A stretch of DNA of 28,156 nucleotides from JBBRQP01 sp038226175 (GCA_038226175.1 JBBRQP010000036.1:1-28156), one strand, 5' to 3'; positions 16,370-24,811 are shown, counted from the stretch's first letter. The notes: a model not told the origin generated them from the sequence alone. Numbers and translations: made by a program.

Positions 16370-17965
16370 TTAAGGTGTAGTTTTCGCCTGACTAATTTGA
16401 GTTACTCTTTCTGGAAAATTGCTGCTATAAACCAACTGCAAGGGCAGCGGCAGTTCGGCCGTGCGATGTTGCATGCGCGCTTGGGTTGTGCGTACTAAGG
16501 CAGTTGTCGTCGCTTCATACAAGTCCGTCGTCAGTTTTGGATATAGACCAATGCCAAAGATGGGCACCAGCAAACAAAAAATCACAAATACCTCACGGGG
16601 TTCGGCATCAATGAGGTCTTCTTCATGGATAAATTCATGGTTGAGCTGGCTATAAAAGATCTCCCGCAACATTGAGAGTAGGTAGATTGGGGTCAGGATA
16701 ACCCCGATTGCTGCCAAAAAGACCACCACAGCTTTGAAGGGCGTGTTGTAGGCCGTTGAGGTGGCCATGCCCACAAAGATCATCAACTCTGCCACAAAGC
16801 CACTCATCCCCGGCAAGGCCAAAGAAGCAAAAGAGCAGCCCGTAAACATAGCGAAAATACGCGGCATCTTCTCAGCAATCCCACCCATACGCGCCAAAAT
16901 CAGGGTGTGCGTCCGGTCATAAGTGGCACCAACCAAGAAGAATAGTGATGCCCCAATCAAACCATGAGAGATCATCTGCAGCATTGCCCCAGCCATGCCA
17001 ATCTCTGTTTGCGAGCCAATGCCGATGAGCACAAACCCCATATGCGAGATCGAAGAGTAGGCGATTTTGCGCTTCAAGTTCGGTTGCGCAAAGGAGGTCA
17101 AGGCCGCGTAAATAATATTAATGATGCCCAAGCCAATCAAGAAAGGTGAAAAGTATTGGGTCGCATCGGGGAAAAAGCCAATATTCATCCGAATCAGAGC
17201 ATAACCACCCATTTTGAGCAGAATGCCAGCGAGAAGCATATGCACGGGCGCCGTTGCTTCGCCGTGGGCATCAGGCAGCCAGGTATGAAATGGTACAATC
17301 GGCAATTTGACGGCATAGGCCACGAATAAGCCCGCAAAACACAGCAACTGGAAGGTCAAAGGATAGGTTTTGGTCGATAACTCTGCCATATCGAGGGTGC
17401 CAGCTTGGAAATAAAGTGCCAAGCCTACGACCAAAATAAACAGCGAACTAATGGCGGTATACAAGATAAATTTGGTTGCTGCGTAGAGCCTACCGTAGCC
17501 GCCCCAGATCGCCAGTAGTAAATAAACCGGAATCAGTTCTAGTTCCCAAAATAGGAAAAACAGCACCATATCCTGTACTGCAAAAACTCCTGCCATCCCT
17601 GCGAGCATCGCCAGCATCAAAAAGAAAAAGAACTTCGGACGTAAGGTCACAGGCCATGAGGCCACTACCGCCAAGGTTGTAATAAACCCAGTCAACAGCA
17701 ACAAGGGCATCGATAGGCCATCGACACCCACTGACCACTGCAAACCAATTTGCGGCAACCAAGTATAATGCTCGACCAACTGCATTCCCGGCTGACTCGG
17801 GTCGTAATGTAGAACAAACGCTGCTACCATCAACAAAAAGTCTACTAAGCAGACGGTTAAGGTAAACCATTTAACCTGTTTGGCACCATCTTTATCTGAG
17901 AGAAACGGAATCACTAGCGAGGCCGCTAAGGGCAATAAAATAATGACACTCAACCATGGAAACAT
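16370..17965 (-). CDS. ndhD: NDH-1 subunit D (NdhD, chain 4)
   Basis: 531 residues, about 14 membrane segments. Proton-antiporter motifs: LFFLFWELELIPVYLLLAIW with the conserved Glu, and AVKLPIVPFHTWLPDAHGEA with the conserved Lys and the LPDAH signature. It is one of the antiporter-like subunits of cyanobacterial NDH-1, which moves electrons from ferredoxin to plastoquinone and pumps protons across the thylakoid (or plasma) membrane in respiration and cyclic flow. GGGAGGA lies about seven bases before the ATG, partly inside the end of ndhF; the 12-base gap shows co-transcription. Which NdhD paralogue this is (respiratory or CO2-uptake type) is best judged by its pairing with this NdhF; I favour the NdhD1/NdhF1 type but cannot prove it. 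Confidence 0.95.
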   Translation of the reverse strand: MFPWLSVIILLPLAASLVIPFLSDKDGAKQVKWFTLTVCLVDFLLMVAAFVLHYDPSQPGMQLVEHYTWLPQIGLQWSVGVDGLSMPLLLLTGFITTLAVVASWPVTLRPKFFFFLMLAMLAGMAGVFAVQDMVLFFLFWELELIPVYLLLAIWGGYGRLYAATKFILYTAISSLFILVVGLALYFQAGTLDMAELSTKTYPLTFQLLCFAGLFVAYAVKLPIVPFHTWLPDAHGEATAPVHMLLAGILLKMGGYALIRMNIGFFPDATQYFSPFLIGLGIINIIYAALTSFAQPNLKRKIAYSSISHMGFVLIGIGSQTEIGMAGAMLQMISHGLIGASLFFLVGATYDRTHTLILARMGGIAEKMPRIFAMFTGCSFASLALPGMSGFVAELMIFVGMATSTAYNTPFKAVVVFLAAIGVILTPIYLLSMLREIFYSQLNHEFIHEEDLIDAEPREVFVIFCLLVPIFGIGLYPKLTTDLYEATTTALVRTTQARMQHRTAELPLPLQLVYSSNFPERVTQISQAKTTP

Positions 17966-17977
17966 GACTTTTCCTCC

Positions 17978-20065
17978 CTAGAGCAGCCCCAGCAGCACAA
18001 CAATTACAACAACGGAAGCAAAGACAATGAGCGTATAAAACTGCGCTCTTCCTGACTCAAAATACTTGAGAGTCTCACCCGCGAGCAGCGTCGCAAACCC
18101 AGAGGCATTGATTACACTATCGACACCCTTTTGATCCGTGGTCAGAGCCGCTTTGGCTATGGTACGAGAACCTTGGACAAACAGTAGCTCGTAGAGGTCG
18201 TCTATGTACCATTTGCGTAGGGAAAACTGATAGAGAGGACGGATCTTGATCGCAAGCTGACTGGGTAGTTCTGGTTTGAGGCGGTAAAAGTAGTAGGCCA
18301 AAGCAATCCCGACGAGCGAAAGTACGGTGGAAATGCCAGCCACCAAGATAAATTCACCTGCATCAAAACCATGTTCGCTAGGGCTTACCTGAGGCGCATG
18401 AATATATTCAGCAAACAGGTTAGCCCAAGGCAACCCCACCAAACCTGCCACAATCGAGGGTACTGCGAGCGCCATCAAGGGCAAGGTCATCGGTAGTGCT
18501 GACTCGTGAGGGTCATGAAAACCATGAGCATCGTCAGCATGTCCATCAAGTTCTGCGGTGTGCATTGCCCCCGGCCCAAAAGGAACACCATCGGGATAAG
18601 CCAAAATCGGCATACCCATTGCATTAGTTTGGTCAATTCCGGCAAGCACTTCTGGTTTGTTACCGCGAAACTCCCCTTCAAAGGTCATGAAGTACATACG
18701 AAACATATAAAACGCCGTCATAAACGCCGTCACAGCTGCCATCAAATACAGTACAAATGCCCCCGTGTTACCCTCAATTCCGGCCATGTAGGCAGCCCCT
18801 AAAATGGCATCTTTAGACCAAAAGCCACTCAAAGGCGGAATCCCGGCAATCGCCAGACAGCCAATAAAAAACGTAGTCGCAGTGATCGGCATAAATTTAC
18901 GTAATCCGCCCATAGCGCGCATGTCTTGGGCATATTTGATAGGGACAGCACCTTCCATCGCGTGGATCACCGAACCGGAACCCAAGAAGAGCATCGCCTT
19001 AAAGAAGGCATGGGTAGTCAGATGAAATAACCCCGCACTATAGGAACCCAAGCCCATTGCCAAGACCATATAGCCCAATTGCGACATCGTCGAGTAAGCT
19101 AAGCCTTTTTTGATATCCATCTGAGTCAGGGCAATTGTGGCGCCGACCACGGCGGTGATACCACCAATCCAAGCAATAAAATTCATCGTATCGGGACTGC
19201 CACTGAAGACCGGAAACATCCGTGCAGTCAAAAAGACCCCGGCGGCAACCATGGTGGCGGCATGAATCAACGCTGAAATCGGCGTTGGGCCTTCCATGGC
19301 ATCAGGTAGCCAGACATGTAAGGGAAACTGAGCTGATTTTGCCATAGGTCCCATAAATACGAGAATACATAGCACTGTGACTGTGAGCGCTCCGCCGAGA
19401 ATAGTACCTTCAGCAAGTTTGGTGGTGAGCACTTTGCTAATAGTTGCAAAATCAAAAGATTGGGTAATAGTAAACAGACCTAAGATACCGAGTAACAAAC
19501 CAAAGTCTCCCACGCGGTTGACGATAAAGGCCTTTTGGCAAGCATCAGCAGCAGATTTTTTATAAAACCAGAAGCCAATTAGCAAATAGGAACACATGCC
19601 TACTAACTCCCAAAAAATATAAACCTGTACGAGATTAGGCGAGATGACTAGACCCAACATCGAAGACGAAAACAAACTCAAATAGGCAAAGAAGCGCACG
19701 TAGCTGGGGTCATGATCCATATAGCCATGGGAATAAATCATAACTAGTAATGCCACACTTGTCACAACTACTAACATTAAGGCTGCCAAATTATCGACGA
19801 TATAGCCCATGCTGAGGCTAAAGGTTCCAGCGGCTGCCCAAACTGCCGTCCAGGTGTAAGGTTCGAGATGACCAACAGTGGCAGAAAAGGCAATGATCAC
19901 CGCATGAACAAAGGCGATTGTGATTAACCCAATACTCAAACTAGCGGCAAATAGGCGCTGCTGGTTGATAGCGGTACGAAATAATAAAAGACCCATGCCG
20001 ATGATAGTTGCCGCCAATAGCGGATAAAGCGGGACTAGCCAAGCTAACCGATATGCAAGTTCCAT
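17978..20065 (-). CDS. ndhF: NDH-1 subunit F (NdhF, chain 5)
   Basis: 695 residues with about 15-16 membrane segments. Key motifs: YIFWELVGMCSYLLIGFW (conserved Glu), KKSAADACQKAFIVNRVGD, and GPMAKSAQFPLHVWLPDAM with the conserved Lys. The C-terminal part, after a His/Asp-rich loop near residues 500-525 (HTAELDGHADDAHGFHDPH), contains the amphipathic arm typical of this subunit. It is the distal proton-pumping subunit of NDH-1. ATG 20065 preceded by a GAGG-type ribosome site. First gene of the ndhF-ndhD operon; a possible promoter lies 120-150 bases upstream. Confidence 0.95.
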   Translation of the reverse strand: MELAYRLAWLVPLYPLLAATIIGMGLLLFRTAINQQRLFAASLSIGLITIAFVHAVIIAFSATVGHLEPYTWTAVWAAAGTFSLSMGYIVDNLAALMLVVVTSVALLVMIYSHGYMDHDPSYVRFFAYLSLFSSSMLGLVISPNLVQVYIFWELVGMCSYLLIGFWFYKKSAADACQKAFIVNRVGDFGLLLGILGLFTITQSFDFATISKVLTTKLAEGTILGGALTVTVLCILVFMGPMAKSAQFPLHVWLPDAMEGPTPISALIHAATMVAAGVFLTARMFPVFSGSPDTMNFIAWIGGITAVVGATIALTQMDIKKGLAYSTMSQLGYMVLAMGLGSYSAGLFHLTTHAFFKAMLFLGSGSVIHAMEGAVPIKYAQDMRAMGGLRKFMPITATTFFIGCLAIAGIPPLSGFWSKDAILGAAYMAGIEGNTGAFVLYLMAAVTAFMTAFYMFRMYFMTFEGEFRGNKPEVLAGIDQTNAMGMPILAYPDGVPFGPGAMHTAELDGHADDAHGFHDPHESALPMTLPLMALAVPSIVAGLVGLPWANLFAEYIHAPQVSPSEHGFDAGEFILVAGISTVLSLVGIALAYYFYRLKPELPSQLAIKIRPLYQFSLRKWYIDDLYELLFVQGSRTIAKAALTTDQKGVDSVINASGFATLLAGETLKYFESGRAQFYTLIVFASVVVIVVLLGLL

Positions 20066-20187
20066 GATGTTTGTGACCTCACCAACGCAGCGTGAACAAA
20101 AATACTTTTCCCTCAGTGCATTCTAATAAGCTCGTTCGCGGCAATCTTAAAAAAACCTCTTATTCTTTACACTAAGTCGATAAATCT

Positions 20188-20215
20188 TAACAAATCGCAA
20201 CATCTGTCAATTATA
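20188..20215 (-). promoter_or_regulatory. Possible promoter elements upstream of ndhF
   Basis: On the minus strand a perfect TATAAT (20210-20215, preceded by TAC) overlaps by one base a perfect TTGACA (20205-20210). The TATAAT has no good -35 at 17 bases, and the TTGACA has only weak -10 candidates 16-18 bases downstream (AAGATT, GATTTA). Either could serve ndhF, giving a leader of roughly 110-140 bases. Beyond these and the palindrome next to them, the 252-base gap 20066-20317 shows nothing else. Confidence 0.35.
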
Positions 20216-20229
20216 GTAGCTAATTTTTT

Positions 20230-20260
20230 ACCTAGAGTTCGAGGTTTAATAACTCTAGGT
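20230..20260. repeat. Perfect 10-base palindrome between the POT transporter gene and ndhF
   Basis: ACCTAGAGTT (20230-20239) and AACTCTAGGT (20251-20260) pair perfectly around an 11-base loop. It lies 58 bases after the transporter stop. On the minus strand it is followed by AAAAAA rather than T's, and on the plus strand by ATTTTG, so it is a weak terminator in the expected direction and could equally be an operator upstream of ndhF. Confidence 0.5.
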
Positions 20261-20317
20261 ATTTTGACTTATCCTTGTGCTGATGATGATCAATTTTCAG
20301 GCTAGTTATAGTTATTA

Positions 20318-21802
20318 TTAACGCACATCACCCATCAATCCTTTGAGGGGTTTGACCAATAGGGCAAGCACTATACCCGCAGCTAAAGTGATCACAGTCA
20401 CCGCACCAAAGATTTGCGGTAAGGGTAATTTTTCAAATAAACCGCCCACTTGACCAGCAATCAGATTACCTAAAGAGACGGAGATAAACCAAACGCCCAT
20501 GATTTGACTCGAAAACTTCACCGGGGCAAGTTTGGTCATTGCACTCAGACCCACCGGACTAAGACATAGTTCACCGACGGTCAAAAAGAAGTAGGCGAGG
20601 ACTAACCACAACATATTTACTTTGGTCGTACCCCCAGCCGTTAGATTTGCCGCGAGGGTCATCGTCAAAAAACCCAATGCTGAAATCACTAATCCTAAGG
20701 CAAATTTACCAGGAATCGAAGGTTCGCGCCGACCCAAGGCTACCCATAGCCAAGCAAAAACTGGAGCCAAACCAATAATAAATAAAGGATTCACCGCTTG
20801 TAAAATACTTGCCGGGACTTCTAAACTGCCGATCATGCGTTCTGTATATTGACTGGCAAATAGATTAAGTGAAGACCCTGCCTGCTCAAACCCTGACCAA
20901 AATAGAGCAGAAAAAATAAATAACGCTGCTACCGCTAAAACCCGTTTACGCTCTAGCTGATTAAGCCCGCCGGCGACTAGTAAAAAACCAAAATAAAGTA
21001 AGGCTAAAGCCACAATCACCACCCCTGCTCCTGCCGCCAAAACTTTGACATCTAAGGCCAACAAACCCGTTAGCACCAACAACACAACTAACCCAATCAC
21101 GCCACTACCAATACCCAAAACCCACTGCGCCTGAAGGGTTTGCGCCGAAACCGCTGGAGCCGTTTGTCCGACTTCACCAAGGTATTTATTATCTAAAACA
21201 TACTGAGCTAAACCCAAAATCATGCCTACACCCGCACAGCCAAAACCCAAGTGCCAGTTGACCGTCTCGCCTAAGGTGCCACAGACAAAAGGTGCGACAA
21301 AGGCACCTAAATTAACCCCCATATAAAAAATCGAGAAGCCGCCATCACGGCGCGCACCGCCCTCTGGGTATAGCCCACCCACCATCACACTCATATTGGG
21401 CTTGAGCAAACCAGTCCCCAACACAATAAAAACTAATCCCAAAAAAAATGTTTTTTCGCTCTCAATGGCCAAACAAAAGTGTCCGATAGCAATAATAATG
21501 CCCCCATACAGAACGGCTTTACGCTGACCTAAGAGACGGTCTGCCAACCACCCACCCGGTAAGGCGGCAAGATAGACCATCGAAGTATAAATGCCATAGA
21601 TAGCCCCAGCTTTTTGGGCATCATAGCCCATACCACCTTTCGCTAAAGAGGCCGTCATAAATAAAACAAGCAAGGCTCGCATCCCGTAATAACTAAACCG
21701 CTCCCAAAATTCTGTAAAAAAAAGTGTCGCAAGTCCACGTGGTTGACCAAAAAAAGCTTTACTCAGATCGACAGTAGATTCAGCGGTTTTCGGCAAATTC
21801 AT
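20318..21802 (-). CDS. Proton-dependent oligopeptide transporter (POT/PTR2 family MFS)
   Basis: 494 residues with about 14 hydrophobic segments. The POT proton-coupling motif ExxERFxYYG is present as EFWERFSYYG (31-40), followed by the first membrane helix. GLLKPNMSVMVGGLYP and GGARRDGGFSIFYMGVNLGA match the PTR2 signature region. Such carriers import di- and tripeptides (sometimes other solutes) with protons across the inner membrane. The substrate is not predictable. ATG 21802 is the natural start although no ribosome site is seen. It is divergent from the pspA gene. Confidence 0.92.
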   Translation of the reverse strand: MNLPKTAESTVDLSKAFFGQPRGLATLFFTEFWERFSYYGMRALLVLFMTASLAKGGMGYDAQKAGAIYGIYTSMVYLAALPGGWLADRLLGQRKAVLYGGIIIAIGHFCLAIESEKTFFLGLVFIVLGTGLLKPNMSVMVGGLYPEGGARRDGGFSIFYMGVNLGAFVAPFVCGTLGETVNWHLGFGCAGVGMILGLAQYVLDNKYLGEVGQTAPAVSAQTLQAQWVLGIGSGVIGLVVLLVLTGLLALDVKVLAAGAGVVIVALALLYFGFLLVAGGLNQLERKRVLAVAALFIFSALFWSGFEQAGSSLNLFASQYTERMIGSLEVPASILQAVNPLFIIGLAPVFAWLWVALGRREPSIPGKFALGLVISALGFLTMTLAANLTAGGTTKVNMLWLVLAYFFLTVGELCLSPVGLSAMTKLAPVKFSSQIMGVWFISVSLGNLIAGQVGGLFEKLPLPQIFGAVTVITLAAGIVLALLVKPLKGLMGDVR

Positions 21803-21948
21803 GGGAGCAGCAGCATAAGTTCTCCCTACCGTATCAAAATCTGGGCTTTTTGGGGATGCCTAGTCTTGTACCCAAACTACCCAGCACTCAGGATGAAGCC
21901 TCATCTTTACGCCCTTGGTATGATAAAAATACTCGGCGTAGGAAGATC

Positions 21949-22659
21949 ATGCGTCAATTTATTTACTGGCTTTTTGGTGAACAGGCAGGACGTACGCTCG
22001 TTGCCAGTTGGAATTGGCTGTGGGGTAAACCCATCGAAGAAGGCGGACAGGTCGCCGTGGCGGTCGCCGAAGAATCCTTTTTTGCAATGCAGCAGTCTGT
22101 CCAAAAGCTCACCCAAGCCGTCGCCACCCAAGTGGCGGCCTATCAACGCGCCCAACTCAAATATCAAGATAAAGTACGCGAATATCAGCAATATGAACAA
22201 CAGGTGAACATCGCGCAACGTAACAACAACACCGAAGCCGCACGATTGGCTATGGGTAAGATGATCCAAGTCGAACAAGTCCTGCCCCAACTCGAACAAC
22301 AAGTCCAGCAAGCCGAACAATTTGTCAAAGGGGCTAAGGAAAAGCTCAACCGTGAGCGTGCCAAACTCGAAACCTATAAAACGGATTTACAAAATATGAA
22401 AGACCTCTCGGAGATTAACGATGCCCTAGCCCAAATGGCGCAGGTTAATGCTGAATACAGTATTGATTCAGCCCGCTCCCAATTTGAAAAGGCCAAAAAT
22501 GCCGTTCAAAATCGTAATCTCACCGTACAAGCCCTCAACGAATTAAGCGAAAATCCTAACGAAAAACTGGAAGCTGACTTCCAAAAAATGAGCCTAGATG
22601 ACCAGATTAACCGCCGTCTTGCTAATCTTGACCCCTCAAAAAAACTACCGGAGCAGTAA
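21949..22659 (+). CDS. PspA/IM30 (Vipp1-like) membrane-stress protein
   Basis: 236 residues from ATG 21949, which has AGGAAG three bases before it; a longer frame from 21850 adds 33 unlikely residues. MRQFIYWLFGEQAGRTLVASW is a membrane-binding amphipathic N-terminal helix (given here as MRQFIYWLF then GEQAGRTLVASW), and the rest is a long coiled coil rich in Gln and Glu (about 40-230), the ESCRT-III-like fold of the family. PspA/Vipp1 form rods and rings on damaged or thylakoid membranes. The N-terminal helix differs from the usual PspA start (no MGIFSR), so this is a divergent paralogue. It is coupled to the PstS-like gene, 3 bases apart. Confidence 0.75.
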   Translation: MRQFIYWLFGEQAGRTLVASWNWLWGKPIEEGGQVAVAVAEESFFAMQQSVQKLTQAVATQVAAYQRAQLKYQDKVREYQQYEQQVNIAQRNNNTEAARLAMGKMIQVEQVLPQLEQQVQQAEQFVKGAKEKLNRERAKLETYKTDLQNMKDLSEINDALAQMAQVNAEYSIDSARSQFEKAKNAVQNRNLTVQALNELSENPNEKLEADFQKMSLDDQINRRLANLDPSKKLPEQ

Positions 22660-22662
22660 CCG

Positions 22663-23628
22663 ATGTCTAATTCACGCAGTGGCCCGCCGCCGATTGTCTT
22701 TATCCTCGCGCTGGTTGGTCTACTCGGGGGTGGTTATTATGCTTACAGTAAAGGCTTAATTCCTGGTGTTGGTAGCTCAAGTGGTTCAAGTCCGGCTGGG
22801 GCAACCGATACAAGCCCAACGGCGACCATGCCTGCCCCCGCCAACCCTAGTGCCAGTTCCGATACACCAACTGCGCCTTCAGGAACAGTCCCTGCCTTGC
22901 CCGATAGCTTACCTGCCGGAAGCCAAGTGCGGGTGGATGGCTCCACGAGTTTGGTGGTTTTTAATAAAGAAGTCGGTGCAGCTTTTACCCAAAAATATCC
23001 TGGGGTGAACTACACCTGGAAAGCTAATGGTAGTTCTAAGGGCATCAAGGCTCTTTTGGCGGGTGAGATTGATGTTGCGGCAAGCTCTCGTCCTTTGAGT
23101 GATCAAGAAAAAAGTCAAGGCTTAGTCGCGGTTCCGGTCAAAACTGATGCGATTGCCATTCTTGTCGGTAAAGCTAATCCCTATGATGGTTCCCTGACAT
23201 CCGACCAACTGCGGATGATCTTCTCTGGCAAAGCCACTAATTGGTCACAAGTCGGTGGCCCGCCTCTACCCTTACGGGTGATCAATCGTAATTCCGAGAG
23301 TGGCACTTACAAGGTTTTTCAGGATGCTGTCCTTGGTGGGGCTGAGTTTGGTGTAGGCAGTAACTGGTTTACGATGCCCAAAGATGTTACTACTGAGCTA
23401 CTCCAAAAATTGGGCACCAATGGCATCGGTTATGCTAACTACAGCGAAATTAAAACCCAGCGTACAATTCGCGCTCTGACCATTGATGGTCAGGCTCCCG
23501 GTACACCCAGTTATCCTTTTGCGACCGTTTTGTACTATGTTTATGCCGCTAATGCTTCAAGCGCTGCTCAGGCATTTGTAGCTTTTGCCAGTGGATCTGA
23601 GGGACAACAGATTGCAGCGGCGGAGTAA
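22663..23628 (+). CDS. PstS-like phosphate-type periplasmic binding protein, membrane-anchored
   Basis: 321 residues. A short N-terminus, one membrane helix (about 10-30; PPIVFILALVGLLGGGYYAY), a Ser/Thr/Pro/Ala-rich linker (about 36-82), then a PstS-family binding domain: VRVDGSTSLVVFNKEV, NGSSKGIKALLAGEIDVA, RNSESGTYKVFQDAVL and GIGYANYSE. These are the phosphate-contacting loops of PstS and related proteins. There is no lipobox, so anchoring is by the helix. No PstA/B/C permease genes are near, so it may bind phosphate for sensing rather than uptake. The ribosome site GGAG (22650-22653) lies in the end of the pspA gene. Confidence 0.85.
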   Translation: MSNSRSGPPPIVFILALVGLLGGGYYAYSKGLIPGVGSSSGSSPAGATDTSPTATMPAPANPSASSDTPTAPSGTVPALPDSLPAGSQVRVDGSTSLVVFNKEVGAAFTQKYPGVNYTWKANGSSKGIKALLAGEIDVAASSRPLSDQEKSQGLVAVPVKTDAIAILVGKANPYDGSLTSDQLRMIFSGKATNWSQVGGPPLPLRVINRNSESGTYKVFQDAVLGGAEFGVGSNWFTMPKDVTTELLQKLGTNGIGYANYSEIKTQRTIRALTIDGQAPGTPSYPFATVLYYVYAANASSAAQAFVAFASGSEGQQIAAAE

Positions 23629-23691
23629 TTTAGGGCGTGTCATCAGACAGTTGAATGGGTTAATCGGTGGTTTATGGTGAGGATACCCCTG
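23629..23691. other. Possible insertion-sequence end after the PstS-like gene
   Basis: The first 60 bases after the stop begin with GGGCGTGTCATCAGACAG, which looks like the terminal repeat of IS5-type elements, and they lead into an IS5-type transposase remnant. No matching inverted copy was found nearby, so the boundary is tentative. Confidence 0.35.
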
Positions 23692-23697
23692 CGTTAA

Positions 23698-23778
23698 AGG
23701 AAGCCCACAACGCGCCGCTATGGCCTCAGAGATGACCAATGGGAAAAGATTAAAAGACCTCCTCTCAGCAGGTTATAG
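23698..23778 (+). pseudogene. IS5-family transposase N-terminal remnant (DUF4096-like)
   Basis: 26 codons closed by TAG. RRYGLRDDQWEKIK matches the N-terminus of IS5-type transposases (RYGLTDEQWE-like, then DLLP). One extra A after that point (A-run 23752-23755) shifts the frame: the expected DLL is read only in the +1 frame (GAC CTC CTC at 23756-23764). No catalytic region follows. A dead fragment. Confidence 0.65.
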
Positions 23779-23871
23779 AGGGATTAGATTACTCCATGGC
23801 GGTGGCACAGAAGATTGCAGCGAGTTTCATAAAACTCCACAATGCGGCTTCTGTGCAAAGCAAGGAGTTAA

Positions 23872-23907
23872 CCCCCATACCTCAGCGTGAGCGTCGGGAG
23901 TCGTCAC
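23872..23907 (+). mobile_element. Orphan right end of an IS200/IS605-type element
   Basis: A degenerate hairpin (CTCA GCG TGAG core, flanked by CCC and GGG arms with small bulges, 23872-23898) followed by AGTCGTCAC. Bases 23892-23907 are identical to 201-216 at the other end of the window. In the frame before it, KELTPIPQRERRES reads through the hairpin, which fits the last residues of a TnpB, but no zinc finger or RuvC motif is left upstream. The remaining bases 23908-23981 hold nothing I can name. Confidence 0.6.
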
Positions 23908-23981
23908 AAATAGGAGCTTAGGGGTAAGAATGCCAGGATAAGGTAAAAGTATGATTTTATTGACCCTTGTCCTGAAATGTC

Positions 23982-24686
23982 TTAGATTTCTTTCTGACAC
24001 CTTTTCATTTGGAGCCTACTTTTGCTAATAGGTTTAAAAGGAACAATGCTCCAAAATCGCAATAGTATTAAGCCAATAAAAAAACTTAATCCTAAGGGTA
24101 AAGTAACTGGTTCCAAATCTAAATGGCAGAGTGCTGCTGTCCCTAATCCAAAAGCATAGATCACCACGAGCCACCCTAGAATACGAGAGGCCACGTTTGC
24201 TTGTCTATTCCTCAACAATTGGTGCTGAGTCCGAGCGGCTAGATAGCCATCTACTCCTGTTGTTGTTAGCATACCTATGAAAAAACAAACACCTAAAACC
24301 ACTACACGGGAATGATGAGTTAACGCTAAAACAGAAATCTGACTGGCTGTTTCTAATTCCGCAGCCAGTAGAATTCCTATAATAAATGGACTCACATTGG
24401 CAAAAGCTGGTACTGGTATAGGTTTGGGATATAGTAATTGCCACAAATTCCACGCTCCGATGAGTAGTAAGATCCAAGGTTTCCAAGATGCAATGGGAAT
24501 TATCACGATAGTACCGATACCTACTGCCAAGAGCGTCAACATCAGGCTGTGACCCAGAGCCAATAGTACGCCATTCCAGAGATTGGGGCGAAAGCGAGCG
24601 AAGCCATTGACAAGGGCAATATGGGTCGGATCCACCCCATGCCGCATTCCTAGGATTAACACCAAAACCCAAGCAGATTCGATCAT
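23982..24686 (-). CDS. Nickel/cobalt-type (NiCoT/HupN-like) permease
   Basis: 234 residues, about six membrane helices. The signature is LILGMRHGVDPTHIALVNG (His16, Asp19, His22), near the HxxxDxDH motif of NiCoT carriers but with Pro-Thr where an Asp is usual. Further helices include LALGHSLMLTLLAV. Such proteins import Ni2+ or Co2+; related ones may handle other metals. The ATG at 24686 has no ribosome site and sits right against a Fur/Zur-like operator and a good promoter, which suggests metal-dependent control and a leaderless message. Neighbours are IS remnants. The C-terminal tail is basic. Confidence 0.72.
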   Translation of the reverse strand: MIESAWVLVLILGMRHGVDPTHIALVNGFARFRPNLWNGVLLALGHSLMLTLLAVGIGTIVIIPIASWKPWILLLIGAWNLWQLLYPKPIPVPAFANVSPFIIGILLAAELETASQISVLALTHHSRVVVLGVCFFIGMLTTTGVDGYLAARTQHQLLRNRQANVASRILGWLVVIYAFGLGTAALCHLDLEPVTLPLGLSFFIGLILLRFWSIVPFKPISKSRLQMKRCQKEI

Positions 24687-24688
24687 AT

Positions 24689-24707
24689 GATAATGATAAT
24701 CATTCTT
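24689..24707. promoter_or_regulatory. Fur/Zur-like operator
   Basis: GATAATGATAATCATTCTT matches the 19-base Fur consensus GATAATGATAATCATTATC at 17 positions. The 15-mer at 24688-24702 also matches a palindrome of the cyanobacterial Zur type (TGATAAT-N-ATTATCA) at all but one base, so iron and zinc regulators cannot be told apart. It starts two bases from the permease ATG. Confidence 0.75.
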
Positions 24708-24721
24708 AAAGATAAATTCAA
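24693..24721 (-). promoter_or_regulatory. Promoter of the nickel/cobalt-type permease gene
   Basis: On the minus strand TTGAAT (24716-24721) is followed, after exactly 17 bases, by TATCAT (24693-24698), 4/6 and 5/6 matches to the -35 and -10 consensus. The expected start of transcription six to seven bases on falls at or next to the ATG. The Fur/Zur-like operator covers the -10. Confidence 0.6.
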
Positions 24722-24811
24722 TGGTTGTAGCGAGTAGCTCAGATTATGGAAAACTTGTTTTAGCCTAAAAAATATAGCTAAAAGCAGGAAAGAGTTAGCA
24801 AATAACAATGT

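Noticed and set aside
21850..21948. 33-codon upstream extension of the PspA-like gene
   Set aside because: ATG 21949 has AGGAAG just before it, and the extension has no family similarity and lies in the divergent promoter region.
24730..24750. tRNA-like stretch (GAGTAGCTCAG)
   Set aside because: No T-arm or acceptor stem can be formed around it.
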